64,000 nucleotides of DNA from Raffaelea ambrosiae (taxonomy: Eukaryota > Ascomycota > Sordariomycetes > Ophiostomatales > Ophiostomataceae), in contig PCDI01000003.1 in assembly GCA_002778195.1 (NCBI GenBank), positions 2,935,913-2,999,912 on the forward strand, given 5' to 3'. The notes under the pieces were generated by a model. It was not told the DNA's origin and did no database searches. It saw only the letters and a program-made list of their open reading frames with translations. Positions 46,560 through 57,864 of the stretch are shown in pieces (the first letter of the stretch is position 1; each line of letters opens with the position of its first letter). Position numbers and translations under genes: made by a program.

Positions 46560-47091
46560 TGGGAAGTGCGGCTGAGAGAAACACTATGGATCTGGTGATA
46601 AGTGACTTGAAGCAGGGAGCTCCTCTGTTTTCTGTCATCCCTTGGAGCAGGGCTTTAATACCGNTCGTTAAAAGCACACGCACGCATGGAACATGACACT
46701 GGACGTATTCTGATGTGGCTCGCTTTCCTTAGCCACAGCCTAGTAGGTAATCTGTCACCCCTTTTCATTTTCAGAGTGTATAGCCTTGCCTTCAGTTATT
46801 TCTGCTTTGCCTTTCCCACCCGCAAGTTGGACCTCGCGTTATGGTAGGCTTTCTCGAAAAAAAGGACAACGCATAGGCTGACCAGTCTAGTTCTAAGATA
46901 TATAATTATTCACACTCCCACACTCGAATCCACGGTCCCTCTTAGTCTCCTACCCTCTCTGCCCACCTATACAAAAAGCAGATCCAAGCATCGGATCCAG
47001 AAATAAAATCAGACAGAAAAGCCTTGCATGACGCCCATCAGCACCCAAGCAAACACGACAGCGCGACGGCCACCTCAGGCAAACAGTCGAA
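46560..47091. promoter_or_regulatory. Intergenic; leader of the N-rich C2H2 gene
   Basis: Contains agatatataatta (about 46895), a TATA-like element, followed by a CT/CA-rich leader to the ATG at 47092. No other gene is supported. Confidence 0.4.
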
Positions 47092-48690
47092 ATGGATAAC
47101 AACAACAATAACAACAATGACCCCGAGCACCACAACGCCGCTTTTCTATACTCGTAAGTACCCCAGTTTTACGTATACTAAAACGGCGTTGAGGCTATGG
47201 ACTTCCAAGCTGTGGTACCATCTTACAACGAAGTGTTAACGACCACGGTAGACTATAGCATTTAGCATTATTTGTCTTATGGCACGACACCCAGCTGCTT
47301 GTTAACAACGAGCAGCAGCCGCTTGTTTTTTAGTGTCTCGTCTAACAACCCTAGCTTAGCGACTGTGTATAACATGCTAGCGATCTATGCTAGTGTTCTC
47401 ATCAACCTGTTCGAACTCGCTAACAGTTCGACTGGCTTCAAATGGAACGACGACTATTCATCCCCAAGCCATGCTATGGCTAACATCCATCTATCATTCA
47501 AGACGCTTACTGCGAATCAGTCTACTTGGTTTTACCCCAACAAGGACTTCCTCTTAAGGTGAGTTGTAGCTAAACCGGCAAGATTATTAACGGTAATTAA
47601 CGAGGACAAGACAGTCGAAAAAGATGGTGTTGACAAAATAACTATACTTAGTCCGGATGTCATGGAGTTTCCTAGAGTGTTTCGGTTAATGGAGTTTTCC
47701 GCCACCGGCTTGGAAATGTCGGGTGCCAACGCCAGCTTTCTTCAACAACAAGTGGCTTTACACTAGTAACACCAAGCACACAACGCACCGCTCCTATCAC
47801 AACCATCTCTAAAGCGAGAACCAAAGCTCGGCCTTACCATAAGACTAAAACCGAACTCGAAGGCAACGCTTTTATAATAACACCTACAACAACAACACCA
47901 AAGAGCAATCCGCTTTATAAACACAACCGTCCCTTCAACATGAATATTACCATCATCCAAGCAAATCCAATCTTCCAAAGCGTGGGCGAGCCCCAACAGT
48001 AAGTCTTCTAATAACCATATTAGCAACGACGGCAGCAGCAGTGAGCGTTACAACAGCTCAAAGTCTAACTCTCATAGCAGCAGCAGTCATAAGAGTAACT
48101 CCTCCCACCATCAACACTCCACACCGCAAAAGAGCCAAAGTCAAAAAGCCAGCTCAAGCCAAAGCCAAAGCAAGCGTTCAAGCCACAACCACAGTAATAA
48201 TAGCAACAATAACAACCATAACAACAATAACAACAATAGTAACAACAACAACAACAATAACAACCACCACGAACGAAAGCAGTATGTTTGCCAACACAAA
48301 CACTGTAACGGCCGCGTCTTTACGAACATATTCAGTCTCCAACGCCACGAGCGGTACATCCACTCGGATAAGCAAAACAAAGACCACTTTTACTACGACT
48401 ACCCGCACTACTCGCGCCGAAACGCGCCTTTCTACCGTAAAGACAACTTCCGCATACACCTACGCAAGTACCACAGGGAGGACATTCTTAAGCGGGGGAG
48501 CAACAGCAACGAACATCGTACGCCGTTCTCACCACAAATGAATTCGTCTTTTACGTCGACAGTAAGCCCCGAATCGTCCGCAAGAGGTCTATCCCCGGCC
48601 TCAGCTGCTGCTATGGCCGCTACCAAGAAGAGCAAGAAGCCATTATCTCAGGAGGAGTGGCTGCGGGAGTGCTATATCGATGCGACATGA
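47092..48690 (+). pseudogene. N/S/Q-rich C2H2 zinc-finger gene with RIP-like damage
   Basis: Starts with a poly-Asn exon (MDNNNNNNNDPEHHNAAF) ending at a GTAAGT donor (47153). A second coding stretch (VEAMDFQAVVPSYNEVL, then HYLSYGTTPSC) is interrupted by TAG at 47263-47265, which fits a former Gln codon. It runs to about 47560 (STWFYPNKDFLLR) and ends at a GTGAGT donor. The last part, about 47944-48690, is Ser/His/Asn-rich with NNNNNN runs, then an intact C2H2 finger (C-x4-C-x12-H-x4-H, QYVCQHKHC). A second finger has both Cys replaced by Tyr (YDYPHYSRR) but keeps HLRKYH. It closes with KKSKKPLSQEEW. TGC-to-TAC and CAG-to-TAG changes fit RIP. It was a probable transcription factor, now likely dead or altered. 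Confidence 0.55.
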
Positions 48691-49114
48691 TAGCGGTGTG
48701 CGCGATGTCTCGGACGAGTGATGATTGCCCAACAGGGCTGGGTGTGTCCCGAGTGTAGCGGTGAGATAGAGCCGGCTCGGAGGGCCATCCGGGAGGCGGC
48801 TTTAAAGCGGTTGCGCATAGAAGCCCAATGATAGGAGGAAAGCAAAGACAAGAAAATAGAAAATAAAAAAGACCAAAAAAAGTTAAAATAAACTTAAATC
48901 AAACAGAAAAAAAAATGGGGGTAAATGTTAACATAGGAAAGGAAGCAAGAAAAAAAAAGGTGTAAATGAGCGAGTAAAGAAGAAAAAAAAGGAGACGAAT
49001 TGCTATACATGGCTTTTTTATTTGTCTCTTTTTCCGTTTGTCTTTTTCTTCCACCACTATTAGATTTTATTACTTTACTTCTTTAAAACAACGGCGTGAC
49101 TTATTTCGCCAAAA
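48691..49114. other. Intergenic, A-rich then T-rich
   Basis: 48835-49000 is A/G-rich with runs of A; 49010-49090 is T-rich. This arrangement suits 3' ends of two converging genes. No gene seen. Confidence 0.45.
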
Positions 49115-49805
49115 TTAATAACCATATTTATCAAAACCGAAACATAACCCCAAAAGCTCGGCTACGAGCCTGGGTAGCAAGCTATCCTCAACCACTGTCG
49201 TCTGAACGTCCTTCTTTACCATCTTAAGCGTGCGGGTGAGGCTCACAAATGCCTCCGTAACGTTTTGATCTTTCTTTGCAGACGTCTCGACGAACTTGCA
49301 ATCGAGCGTTTTAGCGAGCTTTTGTCCTTCCTTAGACGACACCTCCTTCCGGCCAAGATCGCATTTGTTTCCAACAAGAATCCGAGGGACCGGATTGGGG
49401 GCTTCTGTCGGCTGTGATGGCGGTGCAAAGTTCTTTTTCATATGCTGGATCTGGTCGGCAAATTCTTCGACACGTGAAAACGACGACCGCGAGTTGGTGT
49501 CGTAGACGAGGACAAAGCCATCGGATGACTGGATTTCCAAACACAAATCATCCTCTTGACCGCCCCTATCCACAATCTCGAGAACATAGGATTCGTCGTC
49601 GACGATTACCTTCGTCGGAAAGAATTCTAAAATGGACGGGTCGTACTGCAGGAACAAGTTGCTATTAGCTTTTTTAGTTGATATGACACACGTTGCTTCA
49701 CTCAGTACATACCTGCTCAATGAACGAACCGTAACACAGTTGACATACTAAAGCCGTCTTTCCAACGCCATAGTCGCCTAACATTGCCACTTTATACCGG
49801 CTCAT
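49115..49805 (-). CDS. Ras-like small GTPase without C-terminal CAAX
   Basis: Exons 49805-49713 and 49645-49115 join in phase to give 207 residues. G1 P-loop GDYGVGKTA; switch I YDPSILEFFP, with Ser where Ras has Thr35; G3 DRGGQED in place of DTAGQE; G4 GNKCDLG; G5 ETSAKKD. The core therefore binds guanine nucleotide, but switch I and II are altered. The C-terminus, CFGFDKYGY, has no CAAX box and no Cys near the end for prenylation, so the protein is probably not membrane-anchored in the usual way. The inserted stretch FAPPSQPTEAPNPVPR before G4 is longer than in Ras. It lies among accessory genes and is likely a diverged paralogue of a core Ras/Rsr gene. Confidence 0.85.
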
Positions 49806-50342
49806 CGCGTACGGGTAAAGAGAGGATTAGAGTATTTAAGAGATGTATAATTAGGGTTAGTTGTGTTGTTATAATGAAAGGTGTGTGTGAGAGAGAGAGG
49901 GGGGGGGCACGAAAGAAACCAAGTACTTAAATGGAAGAGAAAGGAGGCCCTAGTGGCAGGTCCAGAGACAGTCTGATACTCCCCGCAGAGTGTGTACGCC
50001 CCGTGATTTGTATCTGGAAGGCTCGTGAAAACAAAAGAAGAAGCCGCGAGGCCTTTACCCTATTATGTGTAACTTTTTGTTTTAGTGTTCTCGGGTACTT
50101 AATGACTATTTAAGGAGCTCGTAGCCTCCATTCGTCAAGCTCCTTTTTACAGTCATCTCGGCGTCCCTTCGATTATCAACACTTGCCACCCCAGCACTCG
50201 ACACTTACCACAGCCGGTCGCTCCAGCTTCCTTCGGTGCATTGTTCTTTCACCCCTTGCTGCTATTTTTCATTATTTCTAAAACCACGACACCCCCCGCC
50301 CTTTTTAAGATCGCCGACATTGGTTTTAAAACTGCTGCAAAC
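49806..50342. promoter_or_regulatory. Divergent promoter between GTPase and unknown gene
   Basis: 537 bp between two start codons. It contains a (GA)n/G run at about 49880-49908 and a CT-rich leader upstream of 50343. No gene supported. Confidence 0.4.
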
Positions 50343-51077
50343 ATGGCCGAGGCCGTCAAGGCTGTCGACGAAGGAGGAAATCATACCTATGATATTCAAC
50401 AAATGAGGGACGATTTTGTCGCCAGATTCGGCCGCTCTGGATTATCCCCAGACGTTATTCATGATCTTCCCCTCGCCAAGAATGCTGAACACATGACTGG
50501 TGTTGAACCAAACAAGATCCACCACGCGATTATGAGCAACATCACATTTGCTGAACTCTGTGAGGTGTGGTTCTTTTGCAAGAACGACGAGGCATTCATT
50601 TCCATGTGTACCACTGGCGATTTGAACATCCTATACGAGGTTGTCTCTGTGGTACAGGCGCAGATGCATTTGGCGACGGGGATCGTCAACTCTTCAGAAG
50701 AATTCCACCTTTTACAGCAGATTCTTAACGAACGTGCACGCCAAAACCAAGGATACACACCGGATACTTCGAACAGGGACATTCTGAACTTTGGGTCGAT
50801 GATGAGGTTACTGGATCCAGCTGTGGCCACCCCTGACGAGGACCTCGGCAAGACTGTTCGGCGCCGTTTACGGGAATATGCATTTCCTCCGCATGATGAT
50901 CTAAATAATCGAGATGACGGTGACCTTGGAGATGTCTGGGTGGATTACGATCATATAAGGTCGGACATTTGCAAAAAGATGGGTCTGGACGAGAATGTTT
51001 TTGATAAAGAGGTTAAAATGGCTCTTCGGGGTATCAGAGAGCAGATGGCTCTAGGCAGGATGATCAAGACTACATAG
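50343..51077 (+). CDS. Uncharacterised 244-residue protein
   Basis: A single clean frame. The ATG at 50343 (MAEAVKAVDEGG) was chosen over the upstream ATG at 50241 because the 34 extra residues look like translated leader. The sequence is mostly helical and acidic, with no signal peptide or membrane segment (FAELCEVWFFCKNDEAF, DLNILYEVVSVVQAQM, SEEFHLLQQILNERA). No domain recognised. Codon use and lack of stops argue for a live gene. Confidence 0.6.
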   Translation: MAEAVKAVDEGGNHTYDIQQMRDDFVARFGRSGLSPDVIHDLPLAKNAEHMTGVEPNKIHHAIMSNITFAELCEVWFFCKNDEAFISMCTTGDLNILYEVVSVVQAQMHLATGIVNSSEEFHLLQQILNERARQNQGYTPDTSNRDILNFGSMMRLLDPAVATPDEDLGKTVRRRLREYAFPPHDDLNNRDDGDLGDVWVDYDHIRSDICKKMGLDENVFDKEVKMALRGIREQMALGRMIKTT

Positions 51078-51643
51078 TGTTTTATCGTAACATGCTCGTT
51101 ATTCTACGCATCAGGTTGTCAATATCCTATTGTTCCCTTTGTTCATTTATGCGAGCCACTCGTCTGTTGCGAGTTCGCACCTTCTCTCTTCTACACACCA
51201 CAATGGCCGACACTCACCGGACAGTTTGCTTAGTTCCACCTGTCCGTAAATGTAAAAGTCTGCCAAGTGTGAGATGGAAGGAGCCACCTATGAGGCCCCC
51301 CCTTACAAGACCCTGAGACAAAAAATCACATTATGCCGCAGTTTGGCTTACTCTTCGAGAGCTACGAACTTGGCAGCTTCTGTACTTGTGGCGTTTTGCA
51401 GCTTGCCCCCACCCCGCTGCTCCCCTGCGCAAGTTGGGTATCAAAGTAAAGTAAATGATGTTTCACCGCTGCCGGTCTCTCCATAAGGCGTACGCTTTAT
51501 GATTTACATTTGAAAAAAGGAACAACAATCTAAATCCGAGAGAGCTTTACCCTATCCTTTATACGCGTCTCGAAGGAGACAGTCTGTTATATACAGCTTT
51601 CTCGTCTAACAACCACGAATTCAGTCTCATCTCCCTCTTCAAA
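51078..51643. other. Intergenic, no supported gene
   Basis: No domain-bearing frame. The last 60 bp are a CT-rich leader to the ATG at 51644. Confidence 0.45.
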
Positions 51644-52870
51644 ATGCTGTTTCCAAATCTCCCACTTTCTACACTTTTCATTCCTGCACTAATCTACGCA
51701 GCACATACAGTTGTCAGGTTGTACGATGCCTCTTTATCTCGTTTTGCTCTTCTCTTTATCTGCCGTTATTATCGACTTGTTATCGGTTTGTACGGGTACT
51801 GCCGTTACAAAGCTCCACTTCTTTCACACCCTAACGCTCTTCACCCTCAAGACAGCCTCCGCCCTCGAGATGCTACGATCGTCATACCGACCACCTGCGT
51901 GTCCGCGACGGGCAACCGGGACTTTGGCGAGTGCGTCGCGATGTGTTTTGTTAACCGGCTTGTTAAGGTGATCGTGGTCGCAGACACCGAAGAAACAGTA
52001 AACGAGGTAGAAGCTCGGTGTTAGGAAATTAAGTAAAGGCTATAGAATGGCTCGTTTAAACTCGTTCTTATGTTAAATGTTGACTTGATATTAGTAAAGT
52101 TTTTTTTTGCCGGTGTAGCCGACAAGCGCGATTAGATGGTAGTCGGTATTAAAGCGATAAATTCGGTAATTACCGTTGTTTTAAACGATTATATATTTTT
52201 TAAGTTAAATTTCCTCGCCGCTATTACGATAAAGTTTAATAACTTTACGATAAAAATATATAATACACGGAAACACGTTCGCTTAAATACTCGAGTCTCT
52301 CTTCAACACCCGTCCCCCTAAGCCGATCCTTAAAGATTTCTCGTTCTCTTTATTTAGTAATACGGCCATGCTTTTTGAAACTTTTTTAGTATAATATACC
52401 TTACTCGGTATAACTTTAAACTCCGCTATACTAACGGGCTAAACGGCGGTATTTTTGTTATTTTTAATCGCGTTATAACGGTTCGTACCTCGTTTATTTA
52501 AACTAAAGATTTCTACGATTTGTTTCTCTACGAGAATGTGGTTTAACCTCGACTTTGAGCCGTTCTTTGCCGATTGGGTGTTTATATCCCGAAATACGTA
52601 AAAGTTGGGGATAATAATACTATTACTAACTAGATTTTTGAGAAAGACTTCTTAACCCGGTTTCTTAATATCGAGGATGTTACGATAAAGATAAATCTTA
52701 AGAGTCTTACATTCTTAATAAAAGCCATACGTTAGTGTCGCACGATATACCAATATAATCTTATTTTATTATTTACTAACTTCGTTTAACGGCTTTAGCC
52801 TTACACTGTGTGGTTTCTCGTTAACGCTCTCGTTAATCTTTCTTTACTTTAAGATACGGCGATTTTATTT
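51644..52870 (+). pseudogene. Glycosyltransferase family 2 (polysaccharide synthase-like), 3' two-thirds RIP-degraded
   Basis: The first 126 codons (51644-52023) are clean: an N-terminal membrane stretch, then PRDATIVIPTTC and VKVIVVADTEETV, the start of a GT2 nucleotide-sugar-binding fold. From 52021 the same frame continues without indels but fills with TAA/TAG and AT-biased codons. Family landmarks are still readable: ADKRD-stop-MVVGIKAIN, VVLNDYIFF (DD to ND), NGGIFVIFNR, GDNNTITN-stop (a GDD..TRW block) and IKAIR-stop-CRT (the QxxRW-like box). This is a point-mutated, not deleted, gene. The relatives I have in mind are fungal Cps1-like synthases. An abrupt change from intact to RIP-like sequence lies at about 52.02 kb. 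Confidence 0.7.
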
Positions 52871-53613
52871 AAGTTTATAAAAATAAAATTTTATTCGCGG
52901 TAAACGTTCGTCTTCTTTGGTTTATATATTTATTTCTTAAAAGCTATGAAGCTGCTTCCTCATTTTAGGAATTATCCTTTTTATTTTTTTTTATTTTTCT
53001 TTTCTATTCCAACATACTATATATAAGCGTATTTTTATTCTCTTTTATCGATTTATTCATTTTTAACTTATTAAAATCAAAACTAAGAAGGTGGTACGCA
53101 CAGTCCGGAGTCCTCCTCTCACTCAACATACCCGCCGAAATCCTTTTAATAATCGCTAACTATATAATCACCAACCACGCTTTAAAAACTCCCCTCGTGA
53201 ATCTTATCACATCTTCCCCATATTCAAGCGTTATATACTCGAACATGAGACCTTTTGTAAAAAAGGACTCACAGCCGCACATCAGTATGTCTCTTTCGTA
53301 TCCTTCTCGGGTTTATTAATAAGCATCTAAGTACGTACAACCGAGGCTTGCTGAGAGTTCATGTGGCACCTTACTGCCCCAACTACCGTAGTGTCGACAG
53401 AGCTAGTTTCCCAGTGTGGCACAAATACGGCGGCTTAAATCCGGTTGGGAAACGACTCAAGTTCTACCCTTACTAGTCTTAACAGATATGAGAATGGGGG
53501 TTTTATTTTGCGAGCTTCACCAATTTTACTCCAAAACGGGGCTTGTACATTTACATCCCTACCCCTGTCTAGCTTCAAGCCAACAATTTCTTCCGTCGGC
53601 GGTTGGCTGTCTG
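52871..53613. other. AT-rich tract grading into a possible F-box relic
   Basis: 52.87-53.08 kb is AT-rich with RIP character. At about 53110-53270 a plus-strand frame reads LNIPAEILLIIANYI followed by a helical stretch, reminiscent of an F-box (LPxEILxxIxxyL); it is broken by stops soon after. The match is short, so I only note it. Confidence 0.3.
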
Positions 53614-54468
53614 TCAATTAGTCGTGTCTAGCAAAATACCTCTCAATGGTCTCACTCTAGAAGGGCAATGTTCTCCACGCCGACCTTGCCAATGATCCAA
53701 CAAGAATGGGATATCAAAAACAGCCAAGAAATAGGCCACATACGTCCCAGCATCCACCTAAATCCCGGTAAGCATCGGACCGTTTTGGGGGATTTGTGCA
53801 CGTACCAGCAGCCTGTCATTTTGATCTGACAGCAGTAGGACCATCATAGTGAGTCCGAACGCCAGAGTGGCCGCCATGAGCCTCAGCCGTAGCGCAGTCG
53901 GACTACCCGAGAATTCTTGTACGAGTCTTGCCCATTCCCAGACAACCCAGAGTCTGTATCCCGCAAGAGGAAGAGGCGAGAGAAATCTTTCCGCGAGGGG
54001 TGCTCGCGTCTGGACAAGACCTCCGATCACAAAAAGCACCACCGCCACTGCCAAACAAGGTAACAGAGGCACGGGTCTAAAAGCGTTTTGCGCCAAGCAT
54101 GAGGCGCCGACATATCGAAGGCACTATTAACAGTTAGACAAGCCTTTGCAGAGGAACGGTGTGCTTACTTCTGCTACCATGCTTCCAGTAATCATTGAAT
54201 ACGATGAAAGAACCAACCAAATGTTGTCTCCATGCTTCGTAGCCAAGACAAAGAATATGATCTGAGTTGCAATTCTGCCGCTCAGCTGCACGAACTCTAG
54301 TCCCCAAAAAAGGTGCGGGTGGGCCTGTCTTAGAGGCGGCACATCACCATGTAGATGCCGGGGAACCTGAATTGATACGTAGAATCTCAAAACACCAATG
54401 AAATTGGAAACCATGGCGAGGGAGAATACAACGACCAACCCAGTAGTTTCCCATGATTGGCTCCGCAT
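53614..54468 (-). CDS. Putative six-span membrane protein
   Basis: Exons 54468-54169, 54123-53806 and 53757-53614 join in phase to give 253 residues. Hydrophobic stretches include GLVVVFSLAMVSNFIGVL, IATQIIFFVLATKHG, NIWLVLSSYSMITGSM, LPCLAVAVVLFVIGGLV, MAATLAFGLTMMVLLL and YVAYFLAVFDIPFLL. The frame stays open upstream of 54468 (to 54666), so the N-terminus may be longer or have another exon. No family recognised. Introns of 45 and 48 bp fit the other genes here. The location is probably an internal or plasma membrane. Confidence 0.5.
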
Positions 54469-56311
54469 TGCGTCTAGGAACCCAGGAGTGGCCTTTAGCG
54501 TCGCGACCAAATGACATCTACACTTTGAGCACTTGACGAATGTGGCCCATCGACAGCACCTCGCGTCCGTGAATTGCCAGTGCGTGTGCCATGTGGTCGG
54601 CGTTCTTTGTCTGCCGGCTGTTGAGATCTTGGCCAGCGGGCGTATACGTAGCCGTGTATTTAACATAGCTCACGCAGTGTAATGTACTATGTTATGGAAA
54701 CTCAATCACAATGTGCCCTGCTTCTTGATAATAAGCACACGCCTTTTGAATCTGGCTTGCTCTTTTATTAAATATGAATCGCACACGGAAGCGTAAGAGG
54801 GGTAACCCCCCCTCCTTTCAGTTGTCCCTACAGTTTGCCCGTCCTCGGGTCTTCAGTCTTAACGCGTAGAGGTACAAATAGAACTCAGTAATATACGAGT
54901 AGAAGCAGGTACAGGTACAAACAGCTTCTAGCGCCATCTTCGGGACGGTCCATCCTACGAAGTAAAGAGAACGTCGCAACTGCACATTTATCAAAGCGCA
55001 GTACGGTGATTGGCACCGCCCTTTTGTGAAGACGGGTACATACAAAGCACATTGGATAGATTGCTAATACGAAAAGTCGAGGTACAAACTACCATATTGA
55101 AACTGTCGATCCCTGAGAAAAGCGCACAATACCGTCTCTAAAAAGTAAGTCAGGCCCGACTAGAAAGTTCAACACATCTTAAGCCCATTTCTTAACACAT
55201 CGGCTGACCAATAGAGTCACTAATGTAAGCGCTCGGAAGCAGCCGCATCAAAAAGGGGAAAAAAACAACCCTCCTCGTTTCCAACTCCGCTCGTTTTTAT
55301 TACTTATTCCACCTGAGGAAGGCGTGGTCAAAGGTGCGTCGTACTCCGTGGGAGACATTGTATGGGGGTCATCAACGTGCTGGGAAAAGACAGCGTAGGT
55401 AGTTTATTTTACTTCGACTATGAATCCATTCACCCGTTGTCTTTCTGTTCTACTAAAAGGGAACAAGCTCGGCGCATTGTGTCCAGTTTACAGAGACGTA
55501 CTAGCGAACATCCACCGCGTTGCTTATATTTAAGTCGAGAGGACGTGATAAAGAAGTCTTCTTTTAACTCCGCACTTTCGAAAGCAAAACACCTTGCTTC
55601 TATCGTACGCAAGTCCTTCTCCCCACGCCTTGTTACTCTTCGCCCGTTCTTCCTTGTATCTGCTAACCTCCCAGAGCTGCATCATCTTAGCTTTTAGTTC
55701 ACGTCTCCCTCTCGCAGGCATCCGACCGACGGACGCCCAACATCATGGCTCCGCCGTCAGCAAGAAAAACATGCTAAGAGTACCTGATAAGGTCAGAACA
55801 ATACCCTTCGTACTCTGTTGCATGGATGGGTGAGACCTGCTTGTGATACACAAGATACCAGGCTCCCAGGGTAGGAAGCCTACGAGTACGGAGTATGTTG
55901 GAGGAGGTGGACGAGTGGGGCATGGAAGTCTCCAAAAGTGAGAGGGCTCGAACTGAAAAATTAAAGCATCAAGCCTATTTGGAAGAGAAACAAGGGGGGC
56001 AGCGTCTGGAAAGACTGAAGCAGCCGTGTATATGTAGGGGTCCCCATCAGGGCTTGGGATGTACCTGTACAGTGCCCCAAGAGTAAAAAACAACAGCCTG
56101 AAGAAAATCGGGGGCTTTACAGGGGGCTGTCGTCGAAAAACCACAATCACCATCAAAATAAAGACCGAAAGAGGCAGAGAGGGTAAAAGAAAACAAAAAC
56201 ACGCCCCAGTAAAAAGCGGGTGAAGCAGGGGTTGCGACAGGGGTGAGAAGACTTTCAGAAAGTCGCTTTTAAAACTCGTAAAGTATCTTTTTCGCGCTTA
56301 CCAGATACAGT
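54469..56311. other. Intergenic, no supported gene
   Basis: About 1.8 kb with short frames only. None shows a domain, signal peptide or consistent splicing on either strand. Confidence 0.45.
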
Positions 56312-57864
56312 ATGGGTGGTAAAAAGATGTCCATTTCACGACCTGGTGAGGTGTTCTTCTACTGGCCTGACACGGAGTACATGTACGTCGCAAAGCCATC
56401 AAATCGGACTCTGCAACCCAGTCACCCTATCCCTATCACCACTGTCTCCGTGGTTGGCGATTGTTTCCTCGCCTGCCATGCCCTGTATCCGTACAAGTCT
56501 TTCCTTTTTTTTCTCACCCAACATTCATGGATGCCCTTCCCCTCCCCCCCCGGCGGTCCCGTTAGATCTCTCTCCTCCGCATCCTCCTCTTCTCTGCTCT
56601 ACACCCGCAAAAGAACTATATAGACCCCAGTACGCCTAAGTACTCGCAAGCAGGTTTGCCTTTGCCCTATTCAAGTCCCTCCGACGTGCCTGCTACACAA
56701 TACTCGACCGCCGCGACTCCCACGTCCGAGTACGGTGTCTACCCGCCCTCCGCGCGGTCTGGCTCCTTCCCCAAGCATATCCAACAACGGCCGTATCATC
56801 CGTCTCCCGATCTTGGCGGTGATGGAGGCGGTATGGCAACACAGTCAAGTCCGTCCATAAGGAGGTGTAGCAATGTTCTGTCTATTGCGGCGCTATGCCA
56901 ACCTGCGTCTTCTTCGCATGCGTTGGCCCAAGGCATGCAGCACGGCAGCCCTCACAGCGGTGGGCTGTATGCCCAGCCGCGCCCGGTTTGGACCAGCTAC
57001 GGCGACCAGCCGACTTCGATCACGCCCAGCGATGTGTCCTTCCAGACACCAAACTCGGCTCCGCCCCAGAAGCGCCCACTCCAGGTAAGGACAGCTATAG
57101 CAAGGGTGTTTTGTTGACACAGCGCCCGATTCTCTGCGCGTCAGGCAAACGACTGCTGGGAAGAGAAGGAACATGGGCAGGTGACGCCGTTGGCGTTGTT
57201 GGCATGGGAGCTACGCAAAACCCCCAAGTGCGCGACCGCGCTTGCGCAAAGACATAAGCCGGAAACTCGTTTGTTATTAACTAAGTCGACTCTCTCAGGT
57301 TTACTCGTATATTGTCCCAATCGTTGAATATAAGCGCCGCGGACGTCGCTCTGAGGAAATCGAACGGATGTACAAGTGCGGCTGGAACGGCTGCGAAAAG
57401 GCTTACGGCGCTCTGAACAATCTAAACGCCCATGTGAGAATGCGGTCTCACGGCCAAAGGCGCACTTCGGAAGGTAAGTACATATCCCGCAACAAAACAG
57501 TCGCCTATTGTCGTCCTTTCACCCATTTCCTGGCTTCGCATTCTCCTGGCCTCGGCTGAAGGCGAGGCTAAGGGCAGACAGGGGCCAGCCAGATTGCTGG
57601 GTTGAGCCATCGGCTCGAATAAAACTAATCGTAAAAGGATTTAGCAGCTAACCAATGTTTCTTTTAACAGAGTTCAAGGAGATTCGCAAGGAGTGGAAGG
57701 CGCGCAAGAAGGAGGAGGATGCCCAAAGCAAGGCCGAGGACGAGCGCCAGCGCCAGCGCCAAGCTGCGGCTACGGCTACCACGTCCGGTGGTCGGGTGGG
57801 AATTTACGGCGCTCCCGTCACAACAAGGTCTACAAAACGGCAGAGGGGGAATGATGCGAAGTGA
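56312..57864 (+). CDS. Con7-like C2H2 transcription factor paralogue
   Basis: Exons 56654-57084, 57299-57473 and 57671-57864 join in phase. A tentative first exon 56312-56345 with a 308-bp intron would give 277 residues in total. The N-terminal half is Ser/Pro/Gln-rich. Exon 3 carries VYSYIVPIVEY, a basic RRGRRSEEIERMYKCGW stretch, and one finger, C-x4-C-x12-H-x5-H (YKCGWNGCEKAYGALNN). Joined exon 4 reads EFKEIRKEWKARKKEEDAQ, a coiled-coil-forming charged helix. Finger plus following helix is the signature I know from Con7-type regulators of morphogenesis and infection structures. The N-terminus is shorter than usual, and the finger-flanking residues (NNLNAHVRMRSHGQRR) differ from the conserved core copy, so I take it as an accessory paralogue. 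Confidence 0.7.

Noticed and set aside
48041..48541. Thr-rich 166-codon frame
   Set aside because: Frame-shifted reading of the Asn/Ser repeat; the frame encoding the C2H2 fingers is the real one.
55743..56156. 137-codon minus-strand frame with hydrophobic parts
   Set aside because: No family likeness, and composition follows local pyrimidine bias.
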